From contig NC_087173.1 of NCBI RefSeq assembly GCF_035594125.1, positions 15,314,255 through 15,378,254 of the forward strand: a stretch of DNA of 64,000 nt. Direction: 5' to 3'. Source of the stretch: Scylla paramamosain. Its lineage: Eukaryota; Arthropoda; Malacostraca; Decapoda; Portunidae. The translations under genes and the position numbers were made by a program. Of this stretch, positions 14,172 to 27,105 are shown piece by piece. Position 1 is the first letter of the stretch, and each line of letters begins with the position of its first letter. The notes beneath the pieces were generated by a model. That model was given only the letters and a program-made list of their open reading frames with translations. It was not told the origin of the DNA and made no database searches.

Positions 14172-14632
14172 AAAGACATGCAAAGCCTCCCATATGAGGA
14201 AATTAAAGACCTAACAAGAAATATGTCTTTTCAGTGTTTTTCAGCATATTAGGCACCAAAACGATAAATAATAAGGAACTCACTCTATGTGGGAATCCAT
14301 AAGAAAATTACTGAAAACGTGTCTTCTCAGTGTTTTACGTAGAAAAACGCTAAAACTGATACAAACCAACCAATATCAAGAAGCAGAATAACATTACCAA
14401 AAATGTATATTTTGAGTGTTTTTGTGCTTGTTTCCTACAAAAAAAAAAAAACGCGAAAATTGATACAAAGCACTCTATATTGGGAAACAAAGGGACATTG
14501 CGAGAAAAGTGTATAATGAATGTTTTATAGTTCAAAAAAACCACAAGGCAAAAAACGCAAAAACTCGTGTATATGCTGAAACTCTTGAATAACACTCTTA
14601 ATTGAGAAACAGAGCAATCTTACTAAATGCGT
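14172..14632 (-). repeat. Inverted block of about 460 bp inside the HOR array
   Basis: Within a plus-oriented array, about five monomers read on the opposite strand. They begin at ATGCAAAGCCTCCCATATG and end near CTTACTAAATGCGTGT. Both junctions are abrupt. The left flank stops at ACACTTAAAAGAC, and the right flank restarts at CAAAAACACTAAAAGGC, an earlier point of the cycle. The block therefore interrupts the HOR phase: the marker spacing across it is 1,926 bp (13762 to 15688). The monomer order inside matches the second pentamer of the HOR, so it was probably copied or flipped from a nearby unit. Confidence 0.85.
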
Positions 14633-17600
14633 GTCAAAAACACTAAAAGGCAAGTTCTTCGTAAAAGTTGGTTTTATTCCCATGTAATGTGATTGCCCTG
14701 CTTTTTAGTGCTTTATTGCCTAACACGCTCAAAAACACTCAAAGACACTTTTCTGATAATGTCATTTTTTTCCTACATAAAGCTAGTTTCGCATGGAATT
14801 TGGGGTTTTGGTAACTAAGAATGTAAAATAACACTCAAAATACACGCATTTAGTAAGGTTCTTCTGTTTCTTGATTAAGAGTGTTATTCATGGGTTTCAG
14901 TATTTTGGTACCTTAGAAACTTCTCCATATAGTCGAGTTTTTGCGTTTTTTGCCTTGTGATTCTGGTGAAACTATGAAACACTCATTATACACGTTTCTC
15001 GTTATGTCCTTTTTTTTTTTTTTACTTATATAGAGTGCTTTGCATATATTTTCGCATTTTTTTTATGTAACAAGCTCAAGAACACAAAAATATATGTTTT
15101 GGTAATGTTATTCTATTTCTTCATATTGGTTGGTTTGCATCTGTTTTAGCGTTTTTCTACGTAAATCTTTTAAAAGACACGTTTCCAGTAATATTGCTTT
15201 GGATTTCCATATAGAGTGACTTTCATATTATTTATCGTGTTGGTGCCTAAAATGCTTTTTGGTGCCTTTTGCTTCCCAATATAGAGTGCTTTCCATCCAT
15301 TTTCGCGTTTTTTGTAGGTAACAATATCAAAAACACTCAAAATATACCTTTTTGGTAATGTTATTCTGTGTCTTCATTTTGGTTGGTTTGCATCCGTTTT
15401 AGCGTTTTCTACGTAAAACACCGAAAAGACGAGTTTTCAGTAATTTATTTTTGGATTCCCATATAGATTGACTTCCTTGTGTTTTATCGTGTTGGTTCCT
15501 AACATGCTGAAAAACCCTCATAAGTCAGTTTTCTGGCAAAGACGTTCAATTTCCCCATATAGGTGGCTTTGCATGCAATTTAGGGGTTTGGTACATAACA
15601 GTCAGAAAAAAAAGCTAAATGTAACTTTTTTGATAATGTTCTTATTTTATATAATTTCCTGAACTTTGCCCGAATTTTGGCACCTCCTTACCTGTGAAGA
15701 TAAATAAGAATGAAAAAAACATATTGTATTTTTTTATTTATTTTTTTTTTCTCAATAAAGAGTGTAATTTGTGGCTTTTAGCTTTTTCGTACTTAATGAA
15801 CTTAAAAACACTGTTAATACACGTTTCTCGTAATGTCCTTTCGTTTCCCAAAAATAGGGTTCTTTGCATGTATTTAAGCGTTTTTATTGGTAACATGATC
15901 AAAAACACTCAAAATACATGTTTTTGGTAATGTTATTCTGTTTCACCCTAAAGTGTATTTTGCATGCATTTTAGTGTTTTGGTATATAAGGAGCTCAAAT
16001 ACACTTAAAGGCAAGTTCTTGTTAAAAATTGGTTTTATTTCAATGTAATGTGATTGCCCTGCTTTTTAGTGCTTTATTGCCTAACACGCTCAAAAACACT
16101 CAAAAGACATTTTTCTGGTAATGTCATTTTTTTCCCACATAAAGCTGGTTTCGCATGCAATTTGGGGTTTTGGTAACTAAGGATGTGAAAAGCACTCAAA
16201 ATACACGCATTTAGTAAGATTGTTCTGTTTCTCAATTAAAAGTGTTGTTCCAGAGTTTCAGCATTTTGGAATGTAAGAAACTTCTCTATATACACGAATT
16301 TTTGCGTTTTTTGCCTTGTAGTTCTTGTGAAACTATAAAACACTCATTATACACGTTTCTCGTAATGTCCCTTTGCTTCCCAATATAGAGAGTTTTCCAT
16401 CTATTTTCGCGTTTTTTGTAGGTAACAATTTCAAAAACACTCAAAATATACCTTTTTGGTAATGTTATTTTATTCCTTCATATTGGTTGGTTTGCATCCG
16501 TTTTAGCATTTTTCTACGTAAAACACCGAAAAAACACGTTTTTAGTAATATTGTTTTGGATTCCCATATAGATTGACTTCCATGTTATTTATCGTGTTGG
16601 TTCCTAAGATGCTGAAAAACTCTCATAAGACCGTTTTCTGGCAAAGACGTTTAATTTCCCCATATAGGTGGTTTTGCATGCACTTTATGGGTTTAGTACA
16701 TAATTGTCCGGAAAAAAAAACTAAACTTAACTTTTTTGATAATGTTCTTATTTCACTTAATTTCCTGAATTTTGCCCGAATTTTGGCATCTTGGTACCTG
16801 TGAAGATGAATAAGAAAGAAAAAAATATCGTATTTTTTTTTATTTATTTATTGTTTCTCAATAAAGAGTGTTATTTGTGGCTTTTAGCTTTTTGGTAATT
16901 AATGAACTTAAAAACACTCATAATACACGTTTCTTGTAATCTCCTTTCGTGTCCTAAAAATAGAGTTCTTTGCATGTATTTTAGCGTTTTCATTGGTAAC
17001 ATGATCAAAAACACTCAAAATATATGTTTTTGGTAATATTATTCTGTTTCACCATAAAGAGTGTTTTGCATGCGTTTTAGTGTTTTGGTATATAAGGAGC
17101 TCAAAAAACACTTAAAGGCAAGTTCTTGGTAAAAGTTCGTTTTCCTCCAATGTAATCTGATTGCTTTCCTTTTTAGTGCTTTATTGCCTATCACGCTCAA
17201 AAACACTCAAAAGACACTTTTCTGGTAGTCATTTTTTTTTTCCCCACAAATCTATTATCGCATGCAATTTGGGGTTTTGGTAACTAAGAATGTGAAAAGC
17301 ACTCAAAATACACGCATTTATTAAGGTTGTTCTGTTTCTAAATTAGGAATGTTATACATGAGTTTCAGCATTTTTGTATCTAGGAAACCTCTCCATATAC
17401 ACGAGATTTTGCGTTTTTTGCCTTGTGGTTCTTTTGAACTATAAAACACTCATTATACACTTTTCTTGCAATGTCCTTTTGTTTTTCAATATAGAGTGCT
17501 TTGCATCAATTTTCGCGTTTTTTGTAGGTAATAAGCTCAAAAACACTCAAAATATACCTTTTTAGTAACGTTTTTCTATTTCTTTATATTGGTAGCTTTG

Positions 17601-20575
17601 CATCCGTTTTAGCGTTTTTCTGCGTAAAACACTGAGAAGACACGTTTTCAGTAACTTTGTTTTGGATCCCCATATAGAGGTGAGTTCCTTATTATTTATC
17701 GTTTTGGTGCTTAACATGCTAAAAAACACTCAAAGCACAGATTTCTGGTAAGGTCGTTAAATTTCTTCATATAGGAGGCTTTGCATGCACTTTAGGGTTT
17801 GGTACATAACAGTTCGAAAAAAAAAAGCTGAATTTAACTTTTTTTATAATATTCTTTTATCATTTGATTGCCCTGAATTTTCCCAGAATTTTGGCATCTC
17901 GGTACTATGAAGATGAATAACAAAAAAAAAAAAAAGAAATCCAATTTTTTATATATTTTTTTATTTTTTGTTTTTCTAAATAAAGAGTGTTATTTGTGGG
18001 TTTTAGCTTTTTGGTACTTAAAGAACTTAAAAAAAAACACTCATAATACATGTTTCTCGTAATGTCCTTTTGTTTCCCAAACATAATGTTCTTTGCATGT
18101 ATTTAAGCGTTTTTATAGATAACATGATCAAAAAACGCTCAAAATATATGTTTTTGGTAATGTTATTCTGTTTCTCCATAAAGTTTGTTTTGCATGCGCT
18201 TTAGCGGTTTGTTATATAAGGAGCTCAGAAACACTTAAAGGAAAGTTTTTGGTATAAATTGGTGTTATTCTAATGTAATTTCATTGCCGTGCTTTTTAGT
18301 GCTTTATTGCCTATCACGCTCAAAAACACTTAAAAGACACTTTTCTGGTAATGTCATTTTTTTTTTTCACATAAAGGTGGTTTCGCATGTAATTTGGGGT
18401 TTTGATAACTAAGAATGTGAAAAGCACGCAAAATACACGCATTTAGTAAGGTTGTTCTTTTTCTCAGTTAAGAGTGTTATTCATGAGTTTCAGTATTTTG
18501 GTATCTAGGAACATTCTCCATATACACGAGTTTTTTGTTTTTTGCCTTTTGGTTCGTTTGAACTATAAAAAACTCATTATACACTTTTCTTGCAAAGTCC
18601 TTTTGTTTTCTTATGTAGAGTGCTTTGCATCAATTTTCCCGTTTTTTTTTTTGTAGGTAACAAGCACAAAAACACTCAAAATATACCTTTTTGGTAATGT
18701 TTTTCTATTTGTTGATATTGGTTGGTTTCCATCCGTTTCAGCGTTTTTCTACGTAAAACACTGAAAAGACACGTTTTCAGCAATTCTGTTTTGGATTCTC
18801 ATATAGGATGAGTTCCTTATTATTTATCGTTTTGGTGCCTAACATGCTGAAAAACACTCAAAAAACAGATTTCTGGTAAGGTCGTTTAATTTCCTCATAT
18901 AGGAGTCTTTGGATGCACTTTAGGGTTTGGTATATAAGCTAAAATTAACTTTTTTGATAATTTTCTTTTATCATATAATAGCCCTGAATTTTCCCCTAAT
19001 TTTGGAATCTCGGTACCTATGAAGATGAATAACAAAAAAAAAATCCAATTTTTTTATTTTCTTACTTTTTTTTCTAAATAAAGAGTGTTATTTGTGGGTT
19101 TTATCTTTTTGGTACTTAAGGAACTTAAAAACACTTATAATACACATTTCTCGTAATGTCCTTTCGTTTCGCAAACATAAGGTTCTTTATAATATGTATT
19201 TAAGCGTTTTTATAGATAACATGATCAAAACCCAAAAAATATATGTTTTTGGTAATTTTATTCTGTTTCTCCATAAAAGGTGTTTTGCATGCGTTTTGGT
19301 ATGTAATGAGCTCAAAAACACTTAAAGGCAAGTTCTTGGTAAAAGTTGTTTTTATTCCCATGTAATGTTATTACCCTGCTTTTTAGTGCTTTATTGCCTA
19401 ACACGCTCAAAACACTCGAAAGACACTTTTCTGGTAATATCATTTATTTCCCACGTAAAGCTAGTTTTGCATGGAATTTGGGAATTTCGTAACTAAGAAT
19501 GTGAAAAAAAACTCAAAACACAGGCATTAATAAGGTTTTTCTATTTCTTAATTAAAAGTGTTATTCATGAGTTTCAGGATTTTGGTAGGTAAGAAACTTT
19601 TCTAATACACACATTTGGTAAGGTATTTCTGTTTCAAAATTAAAAGTGTTATTCATGAGTTTCATCTTTTTTTGTTTGGTAATGTTATTCTATTTCTTCT
19701 TATTGGTTGGTTTACATCCGTTTTAGCGTTTTTTTAAGTAAATCACTGAAAAGACACGTTTTCAGTAATATTGTTGAAATTGCTGAAAAACACTCAAAAG
19801 ACAGGTTTCTGGTAAAGTCGTGTAATTTCCCCATATAGGTGGATTTGCATGCACTTCAGGGTTTGTACATAACTCCGGAAAAAGGCTAAAATTATTTTTT
19901 TATAAAGATTTTTTTAACAAAATTTCCATGAATTTTGCCAGAATTTTGGCATCTCGGTACCTATGAAGATGAATAACAAAAAAAAAAAAAAATTTTCTCT
20001 CTATAAAGAGTGTTATTTGTGGGTTTTAGATTTTTGGTACTTAAGGAACTTAAAAACACTCATAATACACGATTTTCGTAATGTCCTTTTGTTATACAAA
20101 CATAGGGTCCTTTACATGTATTTAAGCGTTTTTATAGGTTACATGATAAAAAAAACTCAAAATACATGTTTTTGGTAATGTTATTCTGTTTCTCCATAAA
20201 AGGTGTTTTGCATGCGTTTTAGAGATTTGGTATGTAAGGAGTAAAGAAACACTTAAAGGCAAGTTCTTCGTAAAAGTTGGTTTTATTCCCATGTAATGTG
20301 ATTGTTGTGCATTTTGGTGCTTTGTTGCATATCACGCTCAAAAACACTAAAAAGACACTTTTTTGGTAATGTCATTTTTTTTTTCCACATAAAGGTAGTT
20401 TCGCATGTAATTTGGGATTTTCGTAACTAAGAATGTGAAAAACACTCAAAATACACACATTTGGTAAGGTAGTTCTGTTTCTCAATTAAAAGTGTTATTC
20501 ATGCATTTCAGCATTTTGGTATGTAAGAAACTTCTCTATATACACGAATTTTTGCGTTTTTTGCCTTTGGTTCGT
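14633..20575 (+). repeat. 11-monomer higher-order satellite array, right part
   Basis: This continues the plus-oriented 1.1-kb array. Markers lie at about 15688, 16793, 17901, 19012 and 19956, spaced 1105, 1108, 1111 and 944 bp. The three central intervals are nearly identical in length and are the best-preserved units of the window. A local jump at about 15255 joins two non-adjacent monomers (CCTAAAATGC to TTTTTGGTGCC). The last unit lacks about two monomers near 19660. Units with markers at 15688 and 16793 share variants (a GAATAAGAAWGAAAAAAA spacer, GTGGCTTTTAGC, TCTGGCAAAGACGTT) with the unit at 10481 but not with the direct neighbours at 17901 and 19012. Regular HOR order stops at about 20575. 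Confidence 0.9.
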
Positions 20576-20712
20576 GTGTAATGTTTTTCTCTCTCCAGAA
20601 AGAGTGTTTTGCATGCGTTTACATGCTTTTTGGTTTGTAAGAATTATAAAAACTGAACAAAAAACTCGATCTCGATTATGTAGTTTTGGTTTTCAGTGTA
20701 GGGTGTTTTGCC

Positions 20713-20713
<1 letters not shown>
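20576..20713 (+). repeat. Degenerate satellite at the edge of the HOR array
   Basis: Monomer-like pieces (GAGTGTTTTGCATGCGTTT) mixed with sequence that no longer matches the HOR series. This marks the exit from the 1.1-kb array into the pentamer-type array. Confidence 0.6.

Positions 20714-20776
<63 letters not shown>
20714..20776. repeat. (ATT)n microsatellite
   Basis: About 20 copies of the triplet ATT, followed by a T-rich degenerate tail to about 20817. It produces the leucine-run and tyrosine-run reading frames here, which are artefacts. Confidence 0.95.
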
Positions 20777-21280
20777 TTTATTATTTTTCTTTTTTATTCA
20801 TTTATTTATTTTTTTTACCGTTTTCGTGCCTAATACGTCTGAAAAAAAAAACACCGAAAAAAACATCTTTCTGATAATGTCGTCTCTTTACCCTATATGG
20901 AGTTATTTTCGTGCATTTTGACGTTTTTTGGTAGCTAAGAAATTGAAAAACACTGAAAACAGATGATTTTAATAATGTAGTTACCGTGTTGTTATCTAAG
21001 AAGCTCTAAAATGCTCACAATACTCGTTTCTCGTAATGTCTTCTCGTTTCCTCATATGGAATACTTTGCATGCATTTTGGTATTTTCCACCTAACAAGCT
21101 CAAAATATATAAAAAAAAAAATATGCTTTTTGTAAAGTTATACTGTTTTTCATTAGTCTTTTTTTTTTTTTTTTTTACGTGCGTTTCAGCGTTTTGGTAA
21201 ACAAGTAACTCAAAACACTGAAAAGAGACGTTTTTGGTAATGTTGTCTTGTTTTCGCATATAGGGTGCTTTCCATGCTTA
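20777..21280 (+). repeat. Satellite monomers, pentamer-type, plus orientation
   Basis: Roughly five diverged monomers of about 96 bp in forward orientation, with recurring GTTTTTGGTAATGTTG and CATATAGGGTGCTTTCCATG landmarks. The orientation flips inside the sequence TTCCATGCT/TAGGTACCAAAACG at about 21280. Confidence 0.75.
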
Positions 21281-21297
21281 GGTACCAAAACGATAAA
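21101..21297 (+). repeat. Flanking duplicate A, copy 1 (about 197 bp)
   Basis: Near-identical to 21956-22149, including a T-run followed by ACGTGCGTTTCAGCG and the strand-flip junction ATGCTTAGGTACCAAAACG. It lies immediately left of inserted segment B (21295-21962). Confidence 0.85.
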
Positions 21298-21962
21298 GCT
21301 TCTTAAAGCTTCTTCTCTACCAAAACCTTGAACCATATGCAAAATACCCTTTATGGAGAACCAGAATAACATTGCAAAAAAAAAAAGTGTTTCGAGTGTT
21401 TTTTCAGTTTGATACGTACAAAAACGAAAAATGTATGCAAATCACAATATAAAGGAAAACGAAAAGACATTACGAGAAACGTGTATTATGAATATTTTTA
21501 AGCTTCTTAGGTACCAAAGCGCTAAAAAGGATGAATAGCACTCTACATGGAGAAACAGAACAATATAAAGAAAACATGTATTTTAAGTATTTTCTCATTG
21601 TTTGGTACTAAAATGCCATAATGAACCAAATATGGGAAAGAAAACGAGATTTCCAGAAACATGTTTATTGAGTATTTATGATTGTGCCAGGTACCAAAAC
21701 GTTGAAAAGCACGGAAAGCACCATATATGAGAAAGCAAAGCTGTATTACTGAAAAAAAAATGTCTTTTGATAAAAAAAAAAAAAAATGTGAATGCAAAAA
21801 AAAAAAACTTAAAAAAAAATCTTTACGAAAATAGTGTATTTTGTGTGCTTTTGACCTTGATATACAGAAAACGCCAAAATACATGCAAATTACACTACAT
21901 AGGGAAACGAAAAATAAGAAAGTTGTATTATCCGAGATTTTGAGCTTATTAGGTGCCAAAAT
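21295..21962 (-). repeat. Segmental duplicate B, copy 1 (668 bp)
   Basis: Begins AAAGCTTCTTAAAGCTTCTT and ends GGTGCCAAAAT. It matches 28561-29231 almost base for base, including runs of A of similar length, CCTTGAACCATATGC and GATTGTGCCAGGTACC. Both copies are in the same orientation. The copy at 28.56 kb flows naturally into the pentamer array on its right side. This one is instead bracketed by duplicate A on both sides, so I infer that this copy is the insertion. Confidence 0.9.
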
Positions 21963-22149
21963 ATATATATAAAAAAAAATATGCTTTTGGTAAAGTTATA
22001 CTGTTTTTCATGAGTTTTTTTTTTTTTTACGTGCGTTTCAGCGTTTTGGTAAACAAGTAACTCAAAACACTGAAAAGAGACGTTTTTGGTAATGTTGTCT
22101 TGTTTTCGCATATAGGGTGCTTTCCATGCTTAGGTACCAAAACGATAAA
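21956..22149 (+). repeat. Flanking duplicate A, copy 2 (about 194 bp)
   Basis: The second copy of the A segment, lying immediately right of segment B. It matches 21101-21297 up to the shared GGTACCAAAACGATAAA and then diverges into the downstream minus-oriented array. Confidence 0.85.
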
Positions 22150-23665
22150 ACGGATGAATAACATTCTATATGAAGGAACAGAACAATATTACCAAAAACG
22201 TGTATTTTCACATTGTTTGATACCAAAACGTAAAAATGCATGTAAAGCACTCTACATGAGGAAAGGCAAAGAGATTTTCAGGAACGTGTCCTGTTAGTGT
22301 CTGTGAGCGTGCTAGACACCAAAACGCTAAAAAAAAATAAAGAAAGCACTTTATATGTGTAAACAAAACATCATTACCAAAAACGTGTATTTTCAGTGTA
22401 TTTCACATTTTTAGGCATCAAAACGATAAAATACTTGCAAAAGCACACTAAATAGAGAAAGAAAACGGTTTCCAGAAAAATGTCTTTTCAGTGTTGATGA
22501 GAGGCCTAGGCACTAAAACGATTAAAAAGTATGGAAGGCACAATATATAGTGTTTTGAGCTACTTACATACCAAAAATGAAAAAAAAAAAAAAAAACGCA
22601 TGTAAAACACGTTTTTTTTTTTTCAGAAACAAAATAACTTTACCTAAAATGTGTATTTTGAGTGTTTTATGAATTTGTTACGTACAAAAAAAAAACAGCA
22701 AAATGCATGGAAAGTACCAACTATGAAGAAAGGAAAAGACATTACAAGAAAGGTGTATTATTATTATTATTTTTTTTTCAGCTTCTTAGGTACCACAACG
22801 GGAAAACGCGTTAAAAACTCTCTATATGGATAACCATAACATTAACAAAAAACGTGTATTTTGAGTGTTCTTCACTTTCTTAGGTACCAAAAACGACAAA
22901 ATACCTGAAAAGCCTTTTATATGGGGAAACGAAACGACAGTACAAGAAATGTGCATTTTAAGTGTTTTTGACGGTGTTGGGCACCAAAACGTTTAAAAAA
23001 GCATGGAAATCACTCAATATAGGAATACAAAAAATCTTTACGAAAGACCCGTCTTTTGAGTGTATTTGAACATCTTACATAGCAAAACGTTAAAAAGCAT
23101 GTGAAGCACCTTTTATGGAGAAAGAGATTAACATTAAGAAAAACAAGAATTTTGAGTGTTTTTGAGGTTTTTGTGCAGAAAAAAAGTCAAATGCGTATAA
23201 AGAATTCTATAAGGTGAAACAAAAAGGCATTACGAGATACATATTATGGGTGTTTTTAAGCTTTAAGGTACCAAAACGCGAAAAAAAAAGCATAAATAAC
23301 ACTTTACATGAAGAAAAAGAAAATTACCAAAAATGTGAATTTTTAGTTTTTTCACATTGTTAAATACCAGAACGCCAAAATGCATAAAAATCCCACTATA
23401 TGGGGAAACGAATTTAAATTTTTCAGAAATGTATGTTTTGAATGTTTGTTATTTTTTTTTTTCGAAAAAGCTAAAATGCATGAAAATCACCCTATATGGC
23501 AATACACAACAACAATTCGAAAAAAAAGTATTTTTTAGTGTTTTTAAGATTCTTACGTACCAAAACGCTAAAACGAATACAAAACACCATTTATTAAAAA
23601 AAAAAAAAAAGAACATTACTAAAAAGAAATATTTTGTTTTTGATCTTGTTACGTATAAAAACTCC
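22135..23665 (-). repeat. Pentamer-type satellite, minus orientation
   Basis: About 16 diverged monomers on the minus strand, with landmarks GTACCAAAACG, TGCATG, CTATATGGGGAAACGAAACG and ATTACCAAAAACGTG at about 96-bp spacing. Monomer variants follow the five-type cycle seen elsewhere, with gaps. The strand flips at about 23665, in CCAAAACGCTTTGGATACA. Confidence 0.8.
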
Positions 23666-26600
23666 AAAACGCTTTGGATACATTTTGGCATTTTACTACT
23701 TAATAATGTGAAATACACTCAAGATATACGTTTTTGGTAATTTTTTTTTGTTTCTCCATATAGCGTGTTGTTGATGTGTTTTAGCATTTTCGTACCTAAG
23801 AATTTCAAAAACACTCATAATACACGTCTCTTGTAATGTCGTTTCCTTTCCCAATATAGGATACTTTGCAAATTTTTTTTTGGCGTTTTTATACGTAATA
23901 GACTGAAAAACTTTTTGTTGATATTATTTTGTTTCCCCATAAAGGATGTTTTGAAGACGCTTTAGCATTTTGGTACGTAAGAAGCTGAAAAATGCTCAAG
24001 AGTTACGTTTATTGTTATATTGTTTTTTATTCACATATAGAGTGCTTTCCATATCCTTTTTAGAGTTTTCGTTTCTAACATGGAGAAAAACATTAAAAAA
24101 AAGATACATTTCTTGTAATATCGTGTCATTTTTTCCATAAAAGGGAATCTGGATGCATTTTTACCTTTTGGTACCTAACAATATGGCAAATAACTAAAAT
24201 ACACGTTTTTGCTAATGTTGTTCTGTTTTTCAATATCAAGTGTTATTAATGCGTTTTACCGTTTTGGTATCTGAGAAACTCAAAGAAACTCATAATACAC
24301 GTTTCTCATAATGTTCTTTTGCTTCCCCATATACGGTACTTTCCAATCATTTTAGCGTTTTTGTATGAAATATTTATTTTTAAAATTTTCTTCATGTGTT
24401 TTTTGGTACGTATTAAGTTAAAAAAAAAACACGTTATTGGTAATGATGTTTTGTATTTCCATATAAGGTATTTCATGCTTTTTAGCATTTTGGTGCCTAT
24501 AACACGCTCATAAAAACTCAAAAGATATTTTTCTGGAAATATCGTTTCCTTTCCCAATTTAAGATGCTTTCCATGCATTTTTGGGGTTTGGTACGTAATA
24601 ATGTGAAAACTCTCAAAATACATTTTTTTTTTTTTTTTCTAATGTGGTGTGTTACTCTATAAAGAGTGACATTCATGCAGTTGAACATTTTGGTACCTAA
24701 GAATCTTAAAAACTCTCATAATAAATGTTTCTCGTAATGTCTTTTCGTTTCCCCCATATAGAGTACGGTGCATGAATTTTGGCATTTTCTACGTAACAAG
24801 CCCAAAAACACTCCAAATGCACGTTTTTGGTGAAGATATACTGTTTCTACATGAAAGATTATTTTGCATGCGTTTCAGCGTTTTGTTAGGTAAGTAGCTC
24901 AAAAATACTGAAAAGAGATGTTTTTGGTAATACTGTTTGTTTTCCCATACAGGATGCTTTCCAACCTTTTAATCGTTTTTTGTGCCTAGCACTCTCATAA
25001 ACACTTAAAAGACAAGTTTCTGGAAACCTCGTTTCCTTTCCCCACAGAGGGTGCTTTGCATGTACTGTAACACAAAAACACTCATAATACACGTTTCTCG
25101 TAATGCCTTTTGTTTTCTCATATGGGGTGCTTTTCATGCTTTTTAGCGTTTTGGTAACAAGCACGCTCATAAACCCTCAAAAGACACGTTTATAAAAATC
25201 TCGTTTCCTTTCATCATATAGGGTCCATTGCATGCATTATGTTGTTTTGGTACCTAACAAAGTGAAATACACTCAAAATGCACATTTTTTTGGTAGTGTT
25301 ATTCTGTTTCTCCATATAGCGTGCTATTTATACGTTTGAACTTTTTAACACCAAAAAAGCTCAAAAACACTCATAATACTCGTTTCTCGTAAAGTCTTTT
25401 CGTTTACCCATAAAGGGTACTTTGCATGCATTTTTGCGTTTTTTTAACATAATAAACCCAAGAACTCTCATAATTGTTTTCGTAATGTTATTTTGGTCCT
25501 CCTTAATGCGTGCTTTGCAGTCGTTTTAGCATTTTGGTACTAAAGCAGCTGAAAAAAAAGAAACGTTTTTAATACTGATTTCTTTTCCCATATAGGGTGC
25601 TTTCCATGCTTTTTTGCGTTTTGCTGACTATCACACTAATAATCATTCAAAACACACGATTCTAGGAATCTCTTTTTCTTTCCCCCTACAGGATACGTTC
25701 CTTGCATTTTGGCGTTGTGATCCCTAACAGTGTGAAATACACACAAAATACACGTTTTTGGTAATGTTGTTCTTTTCTCTACACATAGAGTGCTGTTCAT
25801 ACGCTCTGATAAATAAGAAACTCAAAAACATAAAATACACGCTTCTTGTAATGTCTTTTTATTTCCATATGTATGGTACCTTGCATACATTTTAGAGTCT
25901 TTCTACGTAACAAGCTCAAAAATACTGAAAATATTTGTTTTTGATAAACGTATTATGTTTTTTCCATATAGAGTGTTATTTATGAGCTTTAGCGTTTTGT
26001 AAGTATAAAAAAAAAACAGAAAAGAAACGTTTTTAGTTTTTCTTTCCATATCCTGTTCTTTCACTGTTTTTTTTTTTTCGTTCTGGTGCCTAAAACACTT
26101 AAAAGAAAGATTTCTGGTAATGTTGAATTTCCTATTTGGTGCCTTGCGTTCATTTTCAAATAATAAATAATAAACGTTTCTCGTAAAGTCCTTTCGTTTC
26201 CTCATATAGCGTACTTTCCAAATATTTTGGCGTTTCTGTAAGTAAAAACCTGAAAACATTTATTTATTTATTTTATTTTTTTTATTAATTATTGTGTTTC
26301 TTTATAAAGGGTGCTTTGCATGGATTGCATCGTTTTGGTACGTAACTCAAAAATACTCGAAAGGTACGTTTTTCGTAATGTTTTTCTTTTCAAATATAGT
26401 TTGGTCTTTTTGTTTATTTAGCGTTTTGGTGCCTAATACGTTTCCGGAGATATCGCTTCATTTCCCATATAGGGTGCTCTGTATGCATTTTAGTCTTATG
26501 TCACATAAAATGTGAAATACAATCAAAATACACATTTTTGGTAATGTTTTTTTTTTTTTTCTCTATATATTGAGTGTTTTTAAGCATTTATTGTTTTGCT

Positions 26601-27105
26601 ACTTAATAAGCTCAGAAATACTAATAATACACGATTCTCGTAATGACTTTTTGTTTCCCCAAATAGGATGTTTTGAATGCATTTTGGCGATATGTTACCT
26701 ATCAATGTGAAATATACTCAAAATACACGTTTTTGCTAATGTTGTTAGGTTTCTCAATATAGAATCCTGTTCATGGGTTTTAGCTGTTTGGTACCTAAGA
26801 ATGAAAAAAAATAAATAAATAAATAAAAATAAATAAATAAAATAAAAAAAACACGTTTCACGTTTTTTTTTTTTTTTTCGTTTCCCATTATACGGTACTT
26901 TGCATGGATTTTGCCGTAAAAAGATAAAAAACATTCAAAATACTTCTTTTTGTTTATGTTATTCGGTTTCTATGTATAGAGTGTTTTACATTCGTTATTG
27001 CGCTTTGGTATGTAAATAGCTCAAAACACTACAGACACGTTTTTAAAAATCTTGTCTTGATTTCCCGTTTGGGGAGCTTTTCATGTTATATGTTCCCTAA
27101 TATGG
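23666..27105 (+). repeat. Pentamer-type satellite, plus orientation
   Basis: Forward monomers. The five types recur in order: one ending CTCATAATACACG; one with CTCGTAATGTCTTTTCG and TACGTAACAAGC; one with GTTATTCTGTTTC and TACGTAAGAAGC; one with TGCTTTTTAGCGTTTTGGTG and CTCATAAACACTC; and one with CTGGAAAT and CTAACAATGTGAAATAC. CATAATA junctions lie at about 24291, 24717, 25083 and 25372. The shorter spacings reflect deleted or fused monomers near 25070 and 25150. No gene was recognised. Confidence 0.85.
26803..26850. repeat. A-rich (AAAT)n-type simple repeat
   Basis: Irregular AAAT/AAATA tract between CTAAGAATG and ACACGTTTC. It occupies the place where a monomer normally has CTCAAAAACACTCATAATAC. 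Confidence 0.85.
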
